From: Candidatus Goldiibacteriota bacterium
Lineage (GTDB): Bacteria > Oederibacteriota > PGYV01
DNA: 57,169 nt
NCBI GenBank assembly: GCA_016937715.1
Contig: JAFGWA010000113.1
Location: 1-57,169, forward strand
Direction: 5' to 3'
Position 1 is the stretch's first letter. Every line of letters starts with the position of its first letter. Position numbers and translations under genes: made by a program. This document shows, piece by piece, positions 6,713 through 15,274 of the stretch. Below the pieces are notes generated by a model. The model had not been told where the DNA came from and did no database searches. It saw nothing but the letters and a program-made list of their open reading frames with translations.

Positions 6713-8849
6713 AAATAAAATAATAAAAGCCGCCTTTGCGGGAAATCCTAATTCCGGAAAGACATCGCTGTTTAACGCGATTGCAGGCACAAATTTAAAA
6801 GTGGGAAACTGGTCCGGTGTTACCGTTGAAAAATATGAAGCGGAAGTTGAATATGAAGGGTATACGATAAATTTTGTAGACCTGCCCGGGACATATTCGC
6901 TTACGGCGTATTCCCCGGAAGAGACGGTGGCAAGGGATTACATAGAATCAAAGGAAGCCGACGTTATTGTTAATGTGGCTGACGGCACCAACCTTGAACG
7001 CAGTTTGTATCTTTCTGTCCAGCTTCTGGAATTGCAGCCCAAAACAATAATGGCTTTAAATATGTATGATGAAGTGGAAGAGAAGGGTATTAAAATAGAG
7101 TTTAAAATGCTGCAGCAGCTTTTGGGATGCCACGTGGTGCCGGTTTCCGCCGCCAAAAAAACAGGGCTTGAATCGCTTCTTAGCCACATAGTAAGGCTTT
7201 ATGAAGGGAAAATTACTCCCCCTGAAGCTAAAATCACTTATAGTGATGAAATTGAAGACGCAGTTGAAAAACTGCAGGCAATGGTTGAAGCCGACCCTGC
7301 AATGTCATCAAAGTTAAAACCAAGGCTTGCCGCGATAAAACTTCTGGAACACGACGCGTTTACTTATAATATGGCAAGGCACAGCCCCGCCTGGATACGG
7401 CTTGAAACAGAGCTTCCGCAGATATTAAAAAATCTTGAAGCCGCGGTTAAAATGAATATTCAAAAAAAGATAGCAGAAGACAGGCATGCTTTTGTGCGCG
7501 GCGCTTTTAAAGAAACTGTTATGGAAAAAGAACAGGATAAAAAGACTGCCACTGACATTATAGATTCGGTTTTAATAAACAGGGTGCTTGGTCTTCCGGT
7601 ATTTTTTGTGATAATGTGGCTTATTTTTCAGATGACGTTCAAGCTTGGCGAAGCTCCGATGGGATGGATAGAAAATTTTTTTAACTGGCTTGGAAATAAA
7701 GCCGGCAATAATATAAGCAATAACCTGATGCGTTCAATTGTTGTGGACGGAATCGTGGCCGGTGTGGGCGGCGTGCTTGTATTTCTTCCCAATATACTTC
7801 TTCTGTTTTTTGGGCTGTCTTTTCTTGAAGCCACGGGTTATATGGCGCGCGCGGCTTTTGTGGTGGATAAGGCTTTTCATAAAATAGGGCTTCACGGCAA
7901 GTCGTTTATTCCCATGGTCACGGGTTTTGGATGTTCTGTGCCGGCGTTTATGGCGTGCCGAACGTTAAAGAACCGCGGTGACCGGCTTGCCACAATGATG
8001 GTAATTCCGTTCATGAGCTGCGGGGCAAAACTTCCCGTGTACGTGCTTTTAATAGGGGCGTTTTTCCCGGAAAATACTGCCGGCAATATTCTGTTTGGCG
8101 TTTACCTGTTTGGCATACTGGTGGCAGTGGCGTCTGCAAAACTTTTTAAATCAACTGTTTTTAAAGGGCAAAGCGAGCCGTTTGTAATGGAACTTCCCGT
8201 TTACAGGCTGCCGTCGCTTCAGTCCGTCCTTATGCAGATGTGGATGAAGGCGTGGATGTACATGAAAAAAGCCGGTACAACAATCCTTGCCGCTTCTTTA
8301 ATAATATGGTTTGCCTCAAATTTTCCGGTAAACCATAAGCTGGCTGATGAGTACGCGCAGAAAACAGCGGCTGTTGAAAATATGAAAACCATTCCGGAAA
8401 GCGAAAAACAGAGTATAATAAAAAACTTAAGAAATGAACTGGCCGGCAAAGAACTTGAATACTCTTTTGCCGGAAAATTCGGCAGAGCGGTGGAACCGCT
8501 GATAAGGCCGCTTGGTTTTGACTGGCGCATAGGCGTGGCTTTAACCGCCGGTATTGCCGCCAAAGAAATCGTGGTGTCCACGATGGGGACAATTTATTCG
8601 CTTGGAGATATAGGCGAAGAGACCTCGCCTTTAAAGGAAATGCTGCATTCAGACCCTTCGTATAACACGGCTGTAGCGCTTGCGCTTATAGTTTTTGTGC
8701 TTTTGTACGTACCATGCCTTGCGGCAACCGCGGTTTTTCATAAAGAGGTCGGTAAGATGAAAATAACTTTATTTTATATAGCATATTCCATGTCTGTGGC
8801 GTGGGTGCTTTCTTTTATAGTTTACCGTATCGCGCTGTTGTTTTTATAA
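6705..8849 (+). CDS. feoB: FeoB, ferrous iron transporter with GTPase domain
   Basis: 714 aa from the ATG at 6705, inside the end of feoA; an upstream in-frame codon at 6645 would put the start deep in feoA. N-terminal G-protein domain: G1 GNPNSGKT (13-20), G2 SGVTVE, G3 DLPGTYSL, G4 NMYD, G5 VSAAKKTG; then the helical GDI domain and the membrane core with two Gate regions containing GFGCSVPAFMACRTL and PFMSCGAKLPVY. Full length for the family. Inner-membrane Fe2+ importer, co-expressed with feoA, probably repressed by the Fur-like operator. Confidence 0.96.
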   Translation: MGKNKIIKAAFAGNPNSGKTSLFNAIAGTNLKVGNWSGVTVEKYEAEVEYEGYTINFVDLPGTYSLTAYSPEETVARDYIESKEADVIVNVADGTNLERSLYLSVQLLELQPKTIMALNMYDEVEEKGIKIEFKMLQQLLGCHVVPVSAAKKTGLESLLSHIVRLYEGKITPPEAKITYSDEIEDAVEKLQAMVEADPAMSSKLKPRLAAIKLLEHDAFTYNMARHSPAWIRLETELPQILKNLEAAVKMNIQKKIAEDRHAFVRGAFKETVMEKEQDKKTATDIIDSVLINRVLGLPVFFVIMWLIFQMTFKLGEAPMGWIENFFNWLGNKAGNNISNNLMRSIVVDGIVAGVGGVLVFLPNILLLFFGLSFLEATGYMARAAFVVDKAFHKIGLHGKSFIPMVTGFGCSVPAFMACRTLKNRGDRLATMMVIPFMSCGAKLPVYVLLIGAFFPENTAGNILFGVYLFGILVAVASAKLFKSTVFKGQSEPFVMELPVYRLPSLQSVLMQMWMKAWMYMKKAGTTILAASLIIWFASNFPVNHKLADEYAQKTAAVENMKTIPESEKQSIIKNLRNELAGKELEYSFAGKFGRAVEPLIRPLGFDWRIGVALTAGIAAKEIVVSTMGTIYSLGDIGEETSPLKEMLHSDPSYNTAVALALIVFVLLYVPCLAATAVFHKEVGKMKITLFYIAYSMSVAWVLSFIVYRIALLFL

Positions 8850-8861
8850 AAGGGAGAAAAG

Positions 8862-9650
8862 ATGGAAATAAATATATTATACGCGCTTTTGCTGTCTTTG
8901 TTCGCCGGTATGTCAACCGCTATAGGCGCGGCAATCGCGTTTATTTCCGGCAGCAGGGGGGGAAAGTTTCTTTCGTTCGGGCTTGGTCTGTCTGCGGGAG
9001 TTATGGTTTACGTATCATTTATGGAAATACTTCCTCATTCAGCGGAAACCGCCGGGCCATGGATATCTTTGGCGGCATTTTTTGGAGGAATGGGGTTTAC
9101 CGCGCTGATTGACAAAATGATACCGGAAGCGCAGAACCCGCATGAAGTAAGGTCTGACGCAAGCGTAAAAGAACTGAAGATTAGCGGCAAACATTCAAAA
9201 CACAAACTTATGCGCACCGGGCTTTTTACCGCCGCGGCAATTACAATTCATAATTTTCCGGAAGGGTTCGCCACTTTTGCGGCGGCCGCAAGCGATATCA
9301 AACTTGGAATAACAATTGCGATAGCCGTGGCTATACATAATATTCCGGAGGGTATTTCGGTGTCTGTACCGATTTACGCGGCAACCGATGACAAAAAAAA
9401 GGCTTTTTTATACTCTTCGTTATCTGGGCTTGCAGAGCCGGTAGGCGCGCTTTTAGGCTGGCTGATACTGGCGCCTTTTCTTACACCGCAGCTTCTGGGT
9501 ATTGTAATGGGGGCTGTCGCCGGAATCATGATATATATTTCGTTTGATGAACTGCTGCCCACAGCGCGTGAATACGGGGAAGGTCACACGGAAATCGCGG
9601 GTATAGCCGCGGGTATGGCGGTAATGGCGGTAAGTTTGAATCTGTTGTAA
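8862..9650 (+). CDS. zupT: ZIP-family divalent metal transporter (ZupT type)
   Basis: 262 aa, eight membrane segments. Signature metal-site helices are present: [10 protein letters not shown] (about 127-136) and [12 protein letters not shown] (about 156-167), with FMEILPHS and FDELLP in the outer helices, as in ZupT. Broad-range uptake of Zn2+, Fe2+, Mn2+ or Co2+ in the inner membrane. It starts 12 bases after feoB behind AAAGGGAG, so it is probably part of the feoAB operon and under the same iron control. Confidence 0.9.
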   Translation: MEINILYALLLSLFAGMSTAIGAAIAFISGSRGGKFLSFGLGLSAGVMVYVSFMEILPHSAETAGPWISLAAFFGGMGFTALIDKMIPEAQNPHEVRSDASVKELKISGKHSKHKLMRTGLFTAAAITIHNFPEGFATFAAAASDIKLGITIAIAVAIHNIPEGISVSVPIYAATDDKKKAFLYSSLSGLAEPVGALLGWLILAPFLTPQLLGIVMGAVAGIMIYISFDELLPTAREYGEGHTEIAGIAAGMAVMAVSLNLL

Positions 9651-9688
9651 AATTTTGATAATTGTTTTTAATCTTGTTTTTAAAAAAC

Positions 9689-9716
9689 TTGACAAAAAAG
9701 TATAAAGCGGTATTCT
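9689..9716 (+). promoter_or_regulatory. possible promoter for the metal-linked outer-membrane/ABC operon
   Basis: TTGACA (9689-9694), 16-bp spacer, TATTCT (9711-9716). If used, transcription starts near the ATG at 9723, leaving almost no leader. Confidence 0.4.
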
Positions 9717-9722
9717 ATGTAC

Positions 9723-9988
9723 ATGAAAAAAAATATATTACTTTTTTACTTTTTTTTATTATTTTGTTTGTTTCTGTGGCCGGTGCTTTTCATCATCATA
9801 ACAATCATCATGAAGAAAGAAACTGTAATATATGTAATTTCATAGGTAAGTATTTAGCAACTGTTCCTGTAACTCTTTCTTTGGTACTGTTTTTTATTTG
9901 TATTATAGTAAAGTTTTTAACAAATGTATTTTCATTTAAAGAATATTATAAGTTTTTTGTTGCAAGGGCGCCTCCGGCAAACTGCTGA
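9723..9988 (+). pseudogene. small His/Cys-containing membrane protein, apparently frameshifted at an A8 run
   Basis: The ATG at 9723 is followed by eight As (9726-9733). In the ATG frame the chain stops after about 40 codons; in the neighbouring frame it continues to 9988 as a plausible protein: hydrophobic signal segment, HHHNNHHEERNCNICNF (a likely metal site), a second membrane segment and ARAPPANC. One extra A would join ATG and frame. So either the gene is read through by slippage on the A run, a base was lost, or it starts at an in-frame TTG (9662, 9674 or 9689). Its 3' end pairs with the ribosome binding site of the next gene, arguing that the long frame is translated. Metal-related by its His cluster and neighbours; family unknown. 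Confidence 0.5.
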
Positions 9989-10025
9989 ATTTTCAAAAGC
10001 GGTTTTATAAAAAACACGGAGGCGC
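9968..10025 (+). promoter_or_regulatory. stem that hides the ribosome binding site of the next gene (translational coupling)
   Basis: GCGCCTCCG (9968-9976), in the last codons of the small membrane protein, pairs perfectly with CGGAGGCGC (10017-10025), which contains the GGAGG of the gene at 10029. A ribosome reaching the stop at 9986-9988 would open the stem. Confidence 0.6.
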
Positions 10026-10028
10026 GAA

Positions 10029-11090
10029 ATGCGTAAATTAATGTTTATTGTTTTATTTATATCTATTTTTTCGTTTTTAAATGCTGCTGAACAAAGTGCG
10101 GCGACAGCCCTTCCTGACATCAGTTTTATAGGCCAGGCGGGATTAAATGCTATGGCTGATTCGGACGGCAATAAAGAAGCATCTGTTTCTTTTGATGGTT
10201 TTGAAATATGCGCGACAGGTTATATGCATCCCGATGTCCGCGCGGATTTTGTTGTTGGCGCGCATAATCATGATGGTTCAATTAATTTTGAAGTGGAGGA
10301 AGCCTACGCCACATTTGCCAACCTTCCCTTTTCTACAGGTTTAAAGGCCGGAAGGAAACTGGTTGATTTTGGAAGGATAAATCACATACACTCGCACGAG
10401 TGGCTTTTTTTAGGCGCCCCTCTTGCGTATGGCAGTTTTCTTGGGGAACACAGCCTTGCCGGTGACGGCGCTTCCATAGACATGCTTTTGCCGCTGCCTT
10501 TTTTTATTAATGTACAGGCCGGCATATACAGGGTATCGTCCGCACACAGCCATGAAGAAGCTGAAGAATCCGAAGAACATCATCATGCTTTTTCACCTGC
10601 GGGAGAGATATATAACGCAAGGGTATGGTCTTCTTTTGCGCCTGCCGAGTCTGCTGAAATAGAGCTGGGACTTAGCGGGTTAAAAGGCACAGGAGCTCAT
10701 TACCTTGAGCATATGGACAGAATACAAATGACGGGAGCGGATTTTACTTTCAAGTTTTGGCCGTCAGCTTATTCGCGTCTGATGGTGCTTGCAGAAGCGG
10801 TTTATTTAAAACGCGAAGTACCGCCCGGTACTTTTGAAAGCTGGGGCGCTTACGCGTATCTTGGTTACAGGATAGACAAACAATGGGAAGCGGCATTAAA
10901 GTATGACTGGTCGGAAACGCCGGGCCCCGAAAAAACAAAAAAATCCGTGTTTTCTGTGATAGCGTCTAATTACATGACTGAATCGCTTAAATTAAGGGCG
11001 GAATATTCCTATTCCCCTGAAGCACAGGAACATACCGGAATGCTTAAAGTAATCTTTGGAATCGGGCCGCATACGCACCCGCTTCAATAA
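10029..11090 (+). CDS. metal-linked outer-membrane beta-barrel protein
   Basis: 353 aa. Signal peptide (MRKLMFIVLFISIFSFLNAA), then alternating strands throughout and a His-rich loop SAHSHEEAEESEEHHHAFS at about residues 175-195. Barrels of this kind are often found in zinc ABC-transporter operons, where they are thought to admit metal through the outer membrane; the gene is 11 bases before the ZnuA-type gene. It is not a TonB-dependent receptor (no plug). Translation seems coupled to the upstream small gene through the stem covering its ribosome binding site. The zinc assignment is from context. Confidence 0.7.
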   Translation: MRKLMFIVLFISIFSFLNAAEQSAATALPDISFIGQAGLNAMADSDGNKEASVSFDGFEICATGYMHPDVRADFVVGAHNHDGSINFEVEEAYATFANLPFSTGLKAGRKLVDFGRINHIHSHEWLFLGAPLAYGSFLGEHSLAGDGASIDMLLPLPFFINVQAGIYRVSSAHSHEEAEESEEHHHAFSPAGEIYNARVWSSFAPAESAEIELGLSGLKGTGAHYLEHMDRIQMTGADFTFKFWPSAYSRLMVLAEAVYLKREVPPGTFESWGAYAYLGYRIDKQWEAALKYDWSETPGPEKTKKSVFSVIASNYMTESLKLRAEYSYSPEAQEHTGMLKVIFGIGPHTHPLQ

Positions 11091-11101
11091 AGGGGTGAAA
11101 A

Positions 11102-12001
11102 ATGAAAAAAATACTGCTTATGCTGGCTGCGGCTGTTTTTCCATTTATGCTTTTTGGCGGGACGTTAAAGGTGGTATGTACTACGCCTGAAATTGCGGAT
11201 ATAGTAAAAAATATCGGCGGGGATAAGGTGGAAGTATACTGGCTTATGGACGGCAGACAGGACCCGCATTCCGTGGAACCAAGGCCTTCAATGGTAATGA
11301 AAGCAAAAAATGCTGATGCCGTAGCCGTTATTGGAATGGACCTTGATATGTGGATGGACGGGGTTATAAGGGCTTCCAAAAATAATAAAATTCAGAAAGG
11401 CGCTGACGGCTATATTGACCTTTCGGCAGAAATTAATAAACTGGAAGTGCCGAAAGGCAAGATTGACGGGTCAATGGGCGATGTGCACATCTATGGCAAT
11501 CCCCACTATCACCTTGATCCAGCGAACGGGATTTTAATGGCAGGGACTGTATTAAAAAAACTTTCAGCCATAAGCCCTGCGGACACGGATGCGTTTAAGT
11601 TAAATTATACGGTATATGCCGACAAGCTTAAGGAAAAAATAGAAGAATGGAAAAAAAGAATGTCGGTTTTTCAGGGCATATCCGTGCTTCCAACGCATAA
11701 CTGCTGGCTGTATTTTACAGAAGCTTTTGGAATGAAAAGCGCGGGATATTTGGAAAATAAACCCGGAATTGCACCTTCTCCCAAAGAAATGGCGGTTCTT
11801 TCGGAAAAAATGAAGAAAGAAGGGACGAAAATAATTTTCGCGGAGCCTTTTTATCCTTCTGCCGCAATGGAGCGGCTGTCGCAGATGACCGGCGCGAAAA
11901 TTGTAAGAATACCAAGTTCGGCGCTGGGTGTTAAGGAAGCTGACACCTATATTAACCTTTTTGAATACAATGTAACGGAACTTGAAAAAGCGTTAAAATA
12001 G
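11102..12001 (+). CDS. metal ABC transporter substrate-binding protein (ZnuA/TroA family)
   Basis: 299 aa. Signal peptide (about 1-19) and the two-lobed cluster A-I fold: TLKVVCTTPEIADIV, metal-ligand motif DPHSVEPRPSMVMKAKNAD, second ligand NPHYHLDP (about 137-144), third LPTHNCW, and FAEPFYP. It lacks the long His-rich loop of many zinc-specific members. Periplasmic capture of Zn2+, Mn2+ or Fe2+ for the permease at 12057. Which metal cannot be decided from the sequence; the neighbours suggest Zn or Ni/Co. Confidence 0.88.
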   Translation: MKKILLMLAAAVFPFMLFGGTLKVVCTTPEIADIVKNIGGDKVEVYWLMDGRQDPHSVEPRPSMVMKAKNADAVAVIGMDLDMWMDGVIRASKNNKIQKGADGYIDLSAEINKLEVPKGKIDGSMGDVHIYGNPHYHLDPANGILMAGTVLKKLSAISPADTDAFKLNYTVYADKLKEKIEEWKKRMSVFQGISVLPTHNCWLYFTEAFGMKSAGYLENKPGIAPSPKEMAVLSEKMKKEGTKIIFAEPFYPSAAMERLSQMTGAKIVRIPSSALGVKEADTYINLFEYNVTELEKALK

Positions 12002-12007
12002 AAAAAC

Positions 12008-12040
12008 AACTCCTGCCCCGCGTTACGCGGGGCAGGAGTT
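12008..12040. repeat. perfect 15-bp hairpin between substrate-binding and permease genes
   Basis: AACTCCTGCCCCGCG, loop TTA, CGCGGGGCAGGAGTT. It is very stable but has no T tract on the + side (TTTAAAAATG follows), so it is not a classic terminator for the operon. It may trim or stabilise the mRNA to set a high ratio of binding protein to permease, or be a REP-like repeat. Confidence 0.8.
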
Positions 12041-12056
12041 TAAAAATGGAGATACT

Positions 12057-12872
12057 ATGCTGGAACTTATAATATGGCCGTTTATTGCGTGCGTAGTGCT
12101 TGCCGGGATACACGCATATCTTGGCATGCATGTAATAGAAAGGGGTGTTATTTTTGTTGACCTTGCCCTTGCGCAGACTGCGGCTCTTGGCGCATTATTG
12201 GGTTTTTTATTAGGGATAGAATTGCATACGACAGGGTCTTATTTTGTCTCTTTGACAGCAACACTAGTTGCGGCAATTTTTTTGTCGTGGTCGCGTAGTT
12301 CCGGGAAACAGGTGCAGCAGGAGGCTATAGTTGGGATATTGTACGTATTTGCCGCGGCTGTTTCCGTGCTTATTCTTTCAAAAGCTCCATCCGAAGCGGA
12401 ACACATAAAATACATGCTTGTAGGAAATATACTATTTGTGAAACCACAGGAGGTTATTAAAATGGCGGTACTGTATTCCGCCATAGGCATATTTCATTAT
12501 ATTTTTAGAAAGAATTTTTTTGCCGTGACAGAAGGCAATACAGATGGCGGAAAAAAAATAAATGTGCCGTTCTGGGATTTTGTGTTTTATGCTACTTTTG
12601 GCGCCGTAGTCACTTCTTCAGTTGAAATGGCAGGAGTTCTTCTTGTTTTTTCTTTCCTTATTGTGCCTGCGGTTTGTGCTATGATGTTTTTTGAAAATAT
12701 ACGCGCAAGGCTGTTTTTTTCATGGATACTTGGAATAACAGGAAGTTTATTTGGAATGGCTGTTTCTGTATTTTATGACCTTCCGACAGGCGCGTCAGTT
12801 GTTGCGGTATTCGGGATTTTGTTTACGGTTTCTATGGTTGTAAGGTTAACCGTTAAAAAAAGAAAGGGATAA
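12057..12872 (+). CDS. metal ABC transporter permease (ZnuB/ABC-3 family)
   Basis: 271 aa with seven to eight membrane segments and the ABC-3 pattern: GVIFVDLALAQTAALGALLG (about 30-49), an EAIVGILYVFAAAVSVLI coupling helix region, SFLIVPAVCAMMF and DLPTGASVVAVFG near the end. Partner of the binding protein at 11102. No ATP-binding subunit lies beside it, which is unusual for ZnuABC-type systems; the ATPase must be encoded elsewhere or be shared. The lone ABC ATPase at 52933 is far away. Confidence 0.9.
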   Translation: MLELIIWPFIACVVLAGIHAYLGMHVIERGVIFVDLALAQTAALGALLGFLLGIELHTTGSYFVSLTATLVAAIFLSWSRSSGKQVQQEAIVGILYVFAAAVSVLILSKAPSEAEHIKYMLVGNILFVKPQEVIKMAVLYSAIGIFHYIFRKNFFAVTEGNTDGGKKINVPFWDFVFYATFGAVVTSSVEMAGVLLVFSFLIVPAVCAMMFFENIRARLFFSWILGITGSLFGMAVSVFYDLPTGASVVAVFGILFTVSMVVRLTVKKRKG

Positions 12873-12873
12873 T

Positions 12874-13413
12874 ATGAAGAAAATGATTTTTTTATTTATT
12901 ATGATATTGTTCACAGGTTTAAGTCTGGATGCGCATCCGCACTATTTTATAACGCCTAATGTGTTTGTTTACACGGACTTAAAAGGGTTAAAAGAGATAG
13001 AAGTGGAATGGGTGTTTGACAGGATGACATCTGTTTCTTTGTTTGAATATATTGATTCTGATGGTGACGGCGAAATAAGCGAAGCGGAGATTGATAAGAT
13101 AAGAAAAAAAGATTTTAAATCGCTTTCCGCTTATAATTATTATACTTTTATAATCGTTGACGGCGGAAAACCTTTGAAAATTGACCCTTATTATTTTTCT
13201 ATAGAAACAGGCGAAGATCAGGAAATAAGCTACATTTTTAAAGCTAAAGTTAATATGGAAATTAAGAGAAAGTTTAAATTATACTTTGAGGACAGTGAGA
13301 TTTATATTGCTTTTGACCTGTTTGAAGAAAATATAGTTCTTAAAGGTAATGAAGAAATGAAGTTAAAGTTTTTGGAGGGCGATTATGGAAACGCCGTTGA
13401 AGCGTATTATTAA
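12874..13413 (+). CDS. DUF1007-family periplasmic protein with EF-hand-like loop
   Basis: 179 aa. Signal peptide (MKKMIFLFIMILFTGLSLDA) followed at once by HPHYFITPNVFVYTD, the typical DUF1007 start, and an EF-hand-like loop DSDGDGEISEAEIDKIR (about residues 60-76). DUF1007 proteins are found beside or fused to NicO-type Ni/Co transporters, as here, where the next gene overlaps by 29 bases. The likely role is periplasmic metal handling for the exporter; His2-4 of the mature chain could bind metal. Confidence 0.8.
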   Translation: MKKMIFLFIMILFTGLSLDAHPHYFITPNVFVYTDLKGLKEIEVEWVFDRMTSVSLFEYIDSDGDGEISEAEIDKIRKKDFKSLSAYNYYTFIIVDGGKPLKIDPYYFSIETGEDQEISYIFKAKVNMEIKRKFKLYFEDSEIYIAFDLFEENIVLKGNEEMKLKFLEGDYGNAVEAYY

Positions 13414-14284
13414 TATGCCGGCTTATAAAAAGGCGGTAATTTTTATTTTATTTTTTTTTACTGTGTCTTTTCTTGCGGCCGGAGATAATCCGTTTGACAG
13501 GCCTGTAAAAAGGACAGCCGGTGAAAAAAGCTTTGTTTCAGGCAAATTTTTAAAGAAAACAATTATCTGGCAGGCCAGGCTGAACAGGGAAATAGCGGCA
13601 AAGATAGATAATTATAAAAAAACCGGAAAATCCGGCGTGCTTGCCGTTTTAATGGCTGCCCTTTTTTTATACGGGGCGGTGCACGCGCTTGGGCCGGGCC
13701 ACGGCAAAACAGTTATTTCATCATGGATGGCGTCTTCAAGAAAAAAATATTCAACCGTTGTGTTTGTATCGGTTTTTTCCGCCGTTGTCCACGCGCTGTC
13801 GGCTGTTCTTATGGTGGTTTTATTTTTTATTATACTTAAAGGCGTGCTGAAAGATTCAGAGAGCGCGGTTAAAGACGCGCTTCAATTCGCGTCAGGGGCC
13901 CTTATATTTATTATAGGTATAATAATGGCGTTTAAAGTCTTTCGTTCTGAAAAAGGGGCGGAAAATAAAAAAAATACCGGGCATCCGCTTGCCCTTGCGC
14001 TTGCCGTGGGGCTTGTTCCGTGCCCGTCCACTTCAATTATATTGATTTTTTCATTCAGTTTCGGGCTTTATTTGCAGGGGCTTCTGTTTACAATGTGTTT
14101 CGCTGCGGGTATGGCCTTGACACAGTTTTTAATAGCAACCGGAGTATGGCATATAAGGGAAAAAGCCGAATCCGCGCCGGGTAAAATAAAAACAGTTTTA
14201 ACTTCAAAAATATTTCCCGCAGGCGCCGCGGTCATTTTATGCCTGTCCGGCGGCATGATTATGCTTCCTTATATTTACCGATAA
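13385..14284 (+). CDS. nickel/cobalt efflux transporter, NicO/RcnA family
   Basis: 299 aa from the ATG at 13385 (GGAGGG upstream, inside the DUF1007 gene). Membrane segments at about 12-31 and six more after residue 80. The family motif GAVHALGPGHGKTVISSW (residues about 97-114) and the second FSAVVHALSAVLMV give the conserved His residues; LAVGLVPCPSTSIILIF is the third. Such carriers export Ni2+/Co2+. Together with DUF1007 it forms the usual two-gene unit, here appended to a metal uptake operon. Confidence 0.88.
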   Translation: METPLKRIINMPAYKKAVIFILFFFTVSFLAAGDNPFDRPVKRTAGEKSFVSGKFLKKTIIWQARLNREIAAKIDNYKKTGKSGVLAVLMAALFLYGAVHALGPGHGKTVISSWMASSRKKYSTVVFVSVFSAVVHALSAVLMVVLFFIILKGVLKDSESAVKDALQFASGALIFIIGIIMAFKVFRSEKGAENKKNTGHPLALALAVGLVPCPSTSIILIFSFSFGLYLQGLLFTMCFAAGMALTQFLIATGVWHIREKAESAPGKIKTVLTSKIFPAGAAVILCLSGGMIMLPYIYR

Positions 14285-14311
14285 ATAAAAAATCGGCTTC
14301 CGGAGGAACTT

Positions 14312-15274
14312 TTGAAATACAGGAAAATAAACAGTACCGGGATTGAAGTGTCAGAGGTGTCATTAGGGTGCTGGACAATAGGCGGTAAAAGCTGGGATAA
14401 CGGCCGGTCTACAGGGTATGCGGATGTAAATAAAAAGGATGCCATAGAAGCGCTGTTGTTTGCCCGCGAACTTGGCGTAAACCATTTTGATACCGCTGAT
14501 TCTTACGGTTTTGGAAATTCAGAAAGGCTGTTGGGCGGGGCGTTTGAAAACATAAATGATGTTTATATTTCAACTAAAATTGGAAATAACGGCGGTACGT
14601 CTGAACATCCTTATAAATCCATGCACATAAGGCATCAGTGCGAGCAGTCGCTTGAAAACCTTAAGAGGGAGTTTGTAGACATATATTATTTTCATCACCC
14701 ATATTTTGGTAATAATGATATGTATCTTGATGAAGCCGTTGAAACTATGTGTAAGCTGAAAAAAGAAGGCAAGATAAGATATATCGGGTTGTCCGCGTAC
14801 AGTGACGGAGATTTTGAAAGGCTTTGCCCTGTTATAAAACCCGATATCATTCAGGCTGAAGGAAATATGGCGCAGGCAAGGTTTATAAAAAAAGGCGGAA
14901 CCGCGGAACGTGTGGGCTTAAAGGCCGCGGTGACTTCGCCTCTTATAATGGGTATTTTGACAGGCAGATACGCCGCCGAAAAGCCTCCGTATTTTTTAAA
15001 CGGCGATCACAGGAAAGAAGATCCGCGTTTTTCCAAAGAATTTCTTGTGCTTACAGAAAAACGGCTTGAAAAAATAAAACAGCGTTTTGGCGGTTCAAAT
15101 GAAGAACTTACACGTACGGCAATTTCGTATGTTCTGTCTTTTGACAGTGTGTGCTGTGTAATGCCGGGATTCAGAAATAAAAAACAGATACTTACGAATG
15201 TATCGGCTTCGGATATGAAACTGACGGCGGAAGACATTGAATATATAGAAAAAGTATTTTCGGAGGAAATATGA
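14312..15274 (+). CDS. aldo/keto reductase
   Basis: 320 aa. TTG start at 14312 behind GGAGG with good spacing; no better ATG exists at the conserved N-terminus (YRKINSTGIEVSEVSLGCWTIGG). Catalytic tetrad visible: D60 and Y65 in DTADSYG, K89 in STKIG, His in YYFHHPY. NADPH-dependent reduction of an aldehyde or ketone; substrate unknown. It overlaps the next gene by 4 bases (ATGA), so the pair forms an operon of two oxidoreductases. Confidence 0.9.
   Translation: MKYRKINSTGIEVSEVSLGCWTIGGKSWDNGRSTGYADVNKKDAIEALLFARELGVNHFDTADSYGFGNSERLLGGAFENINDVYISTKIGNNGGTSEHPYKSMHIRHQCEQSLENLKREFVDIYYFHHPYFGNNDMYLDEAVETMCKLKKEGKIRYIGLSAYSDGDFERLCPVIKPDIIQAEGNMAQARFIKKGGTAERVGLKAAVTSPLIMGILTGRYAAEKPPYFLNGDHRKEDPRFSKEFLVLTEKRLEKIKQRFGGSNEELTRTAISYVLSFDSVCCVMPGFRNKKQILTNVSASDMKLTAEDIEYIEKVFSEEI

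Noticed and set aside
9735-9845. Short frame started by the ATG at 9723 as an independent 40-aa peptide
   Set aside because: It lacks any recognisable feature, while the neighbouring frame has signal segment, metal motif and a 3' end linked to the next gene.
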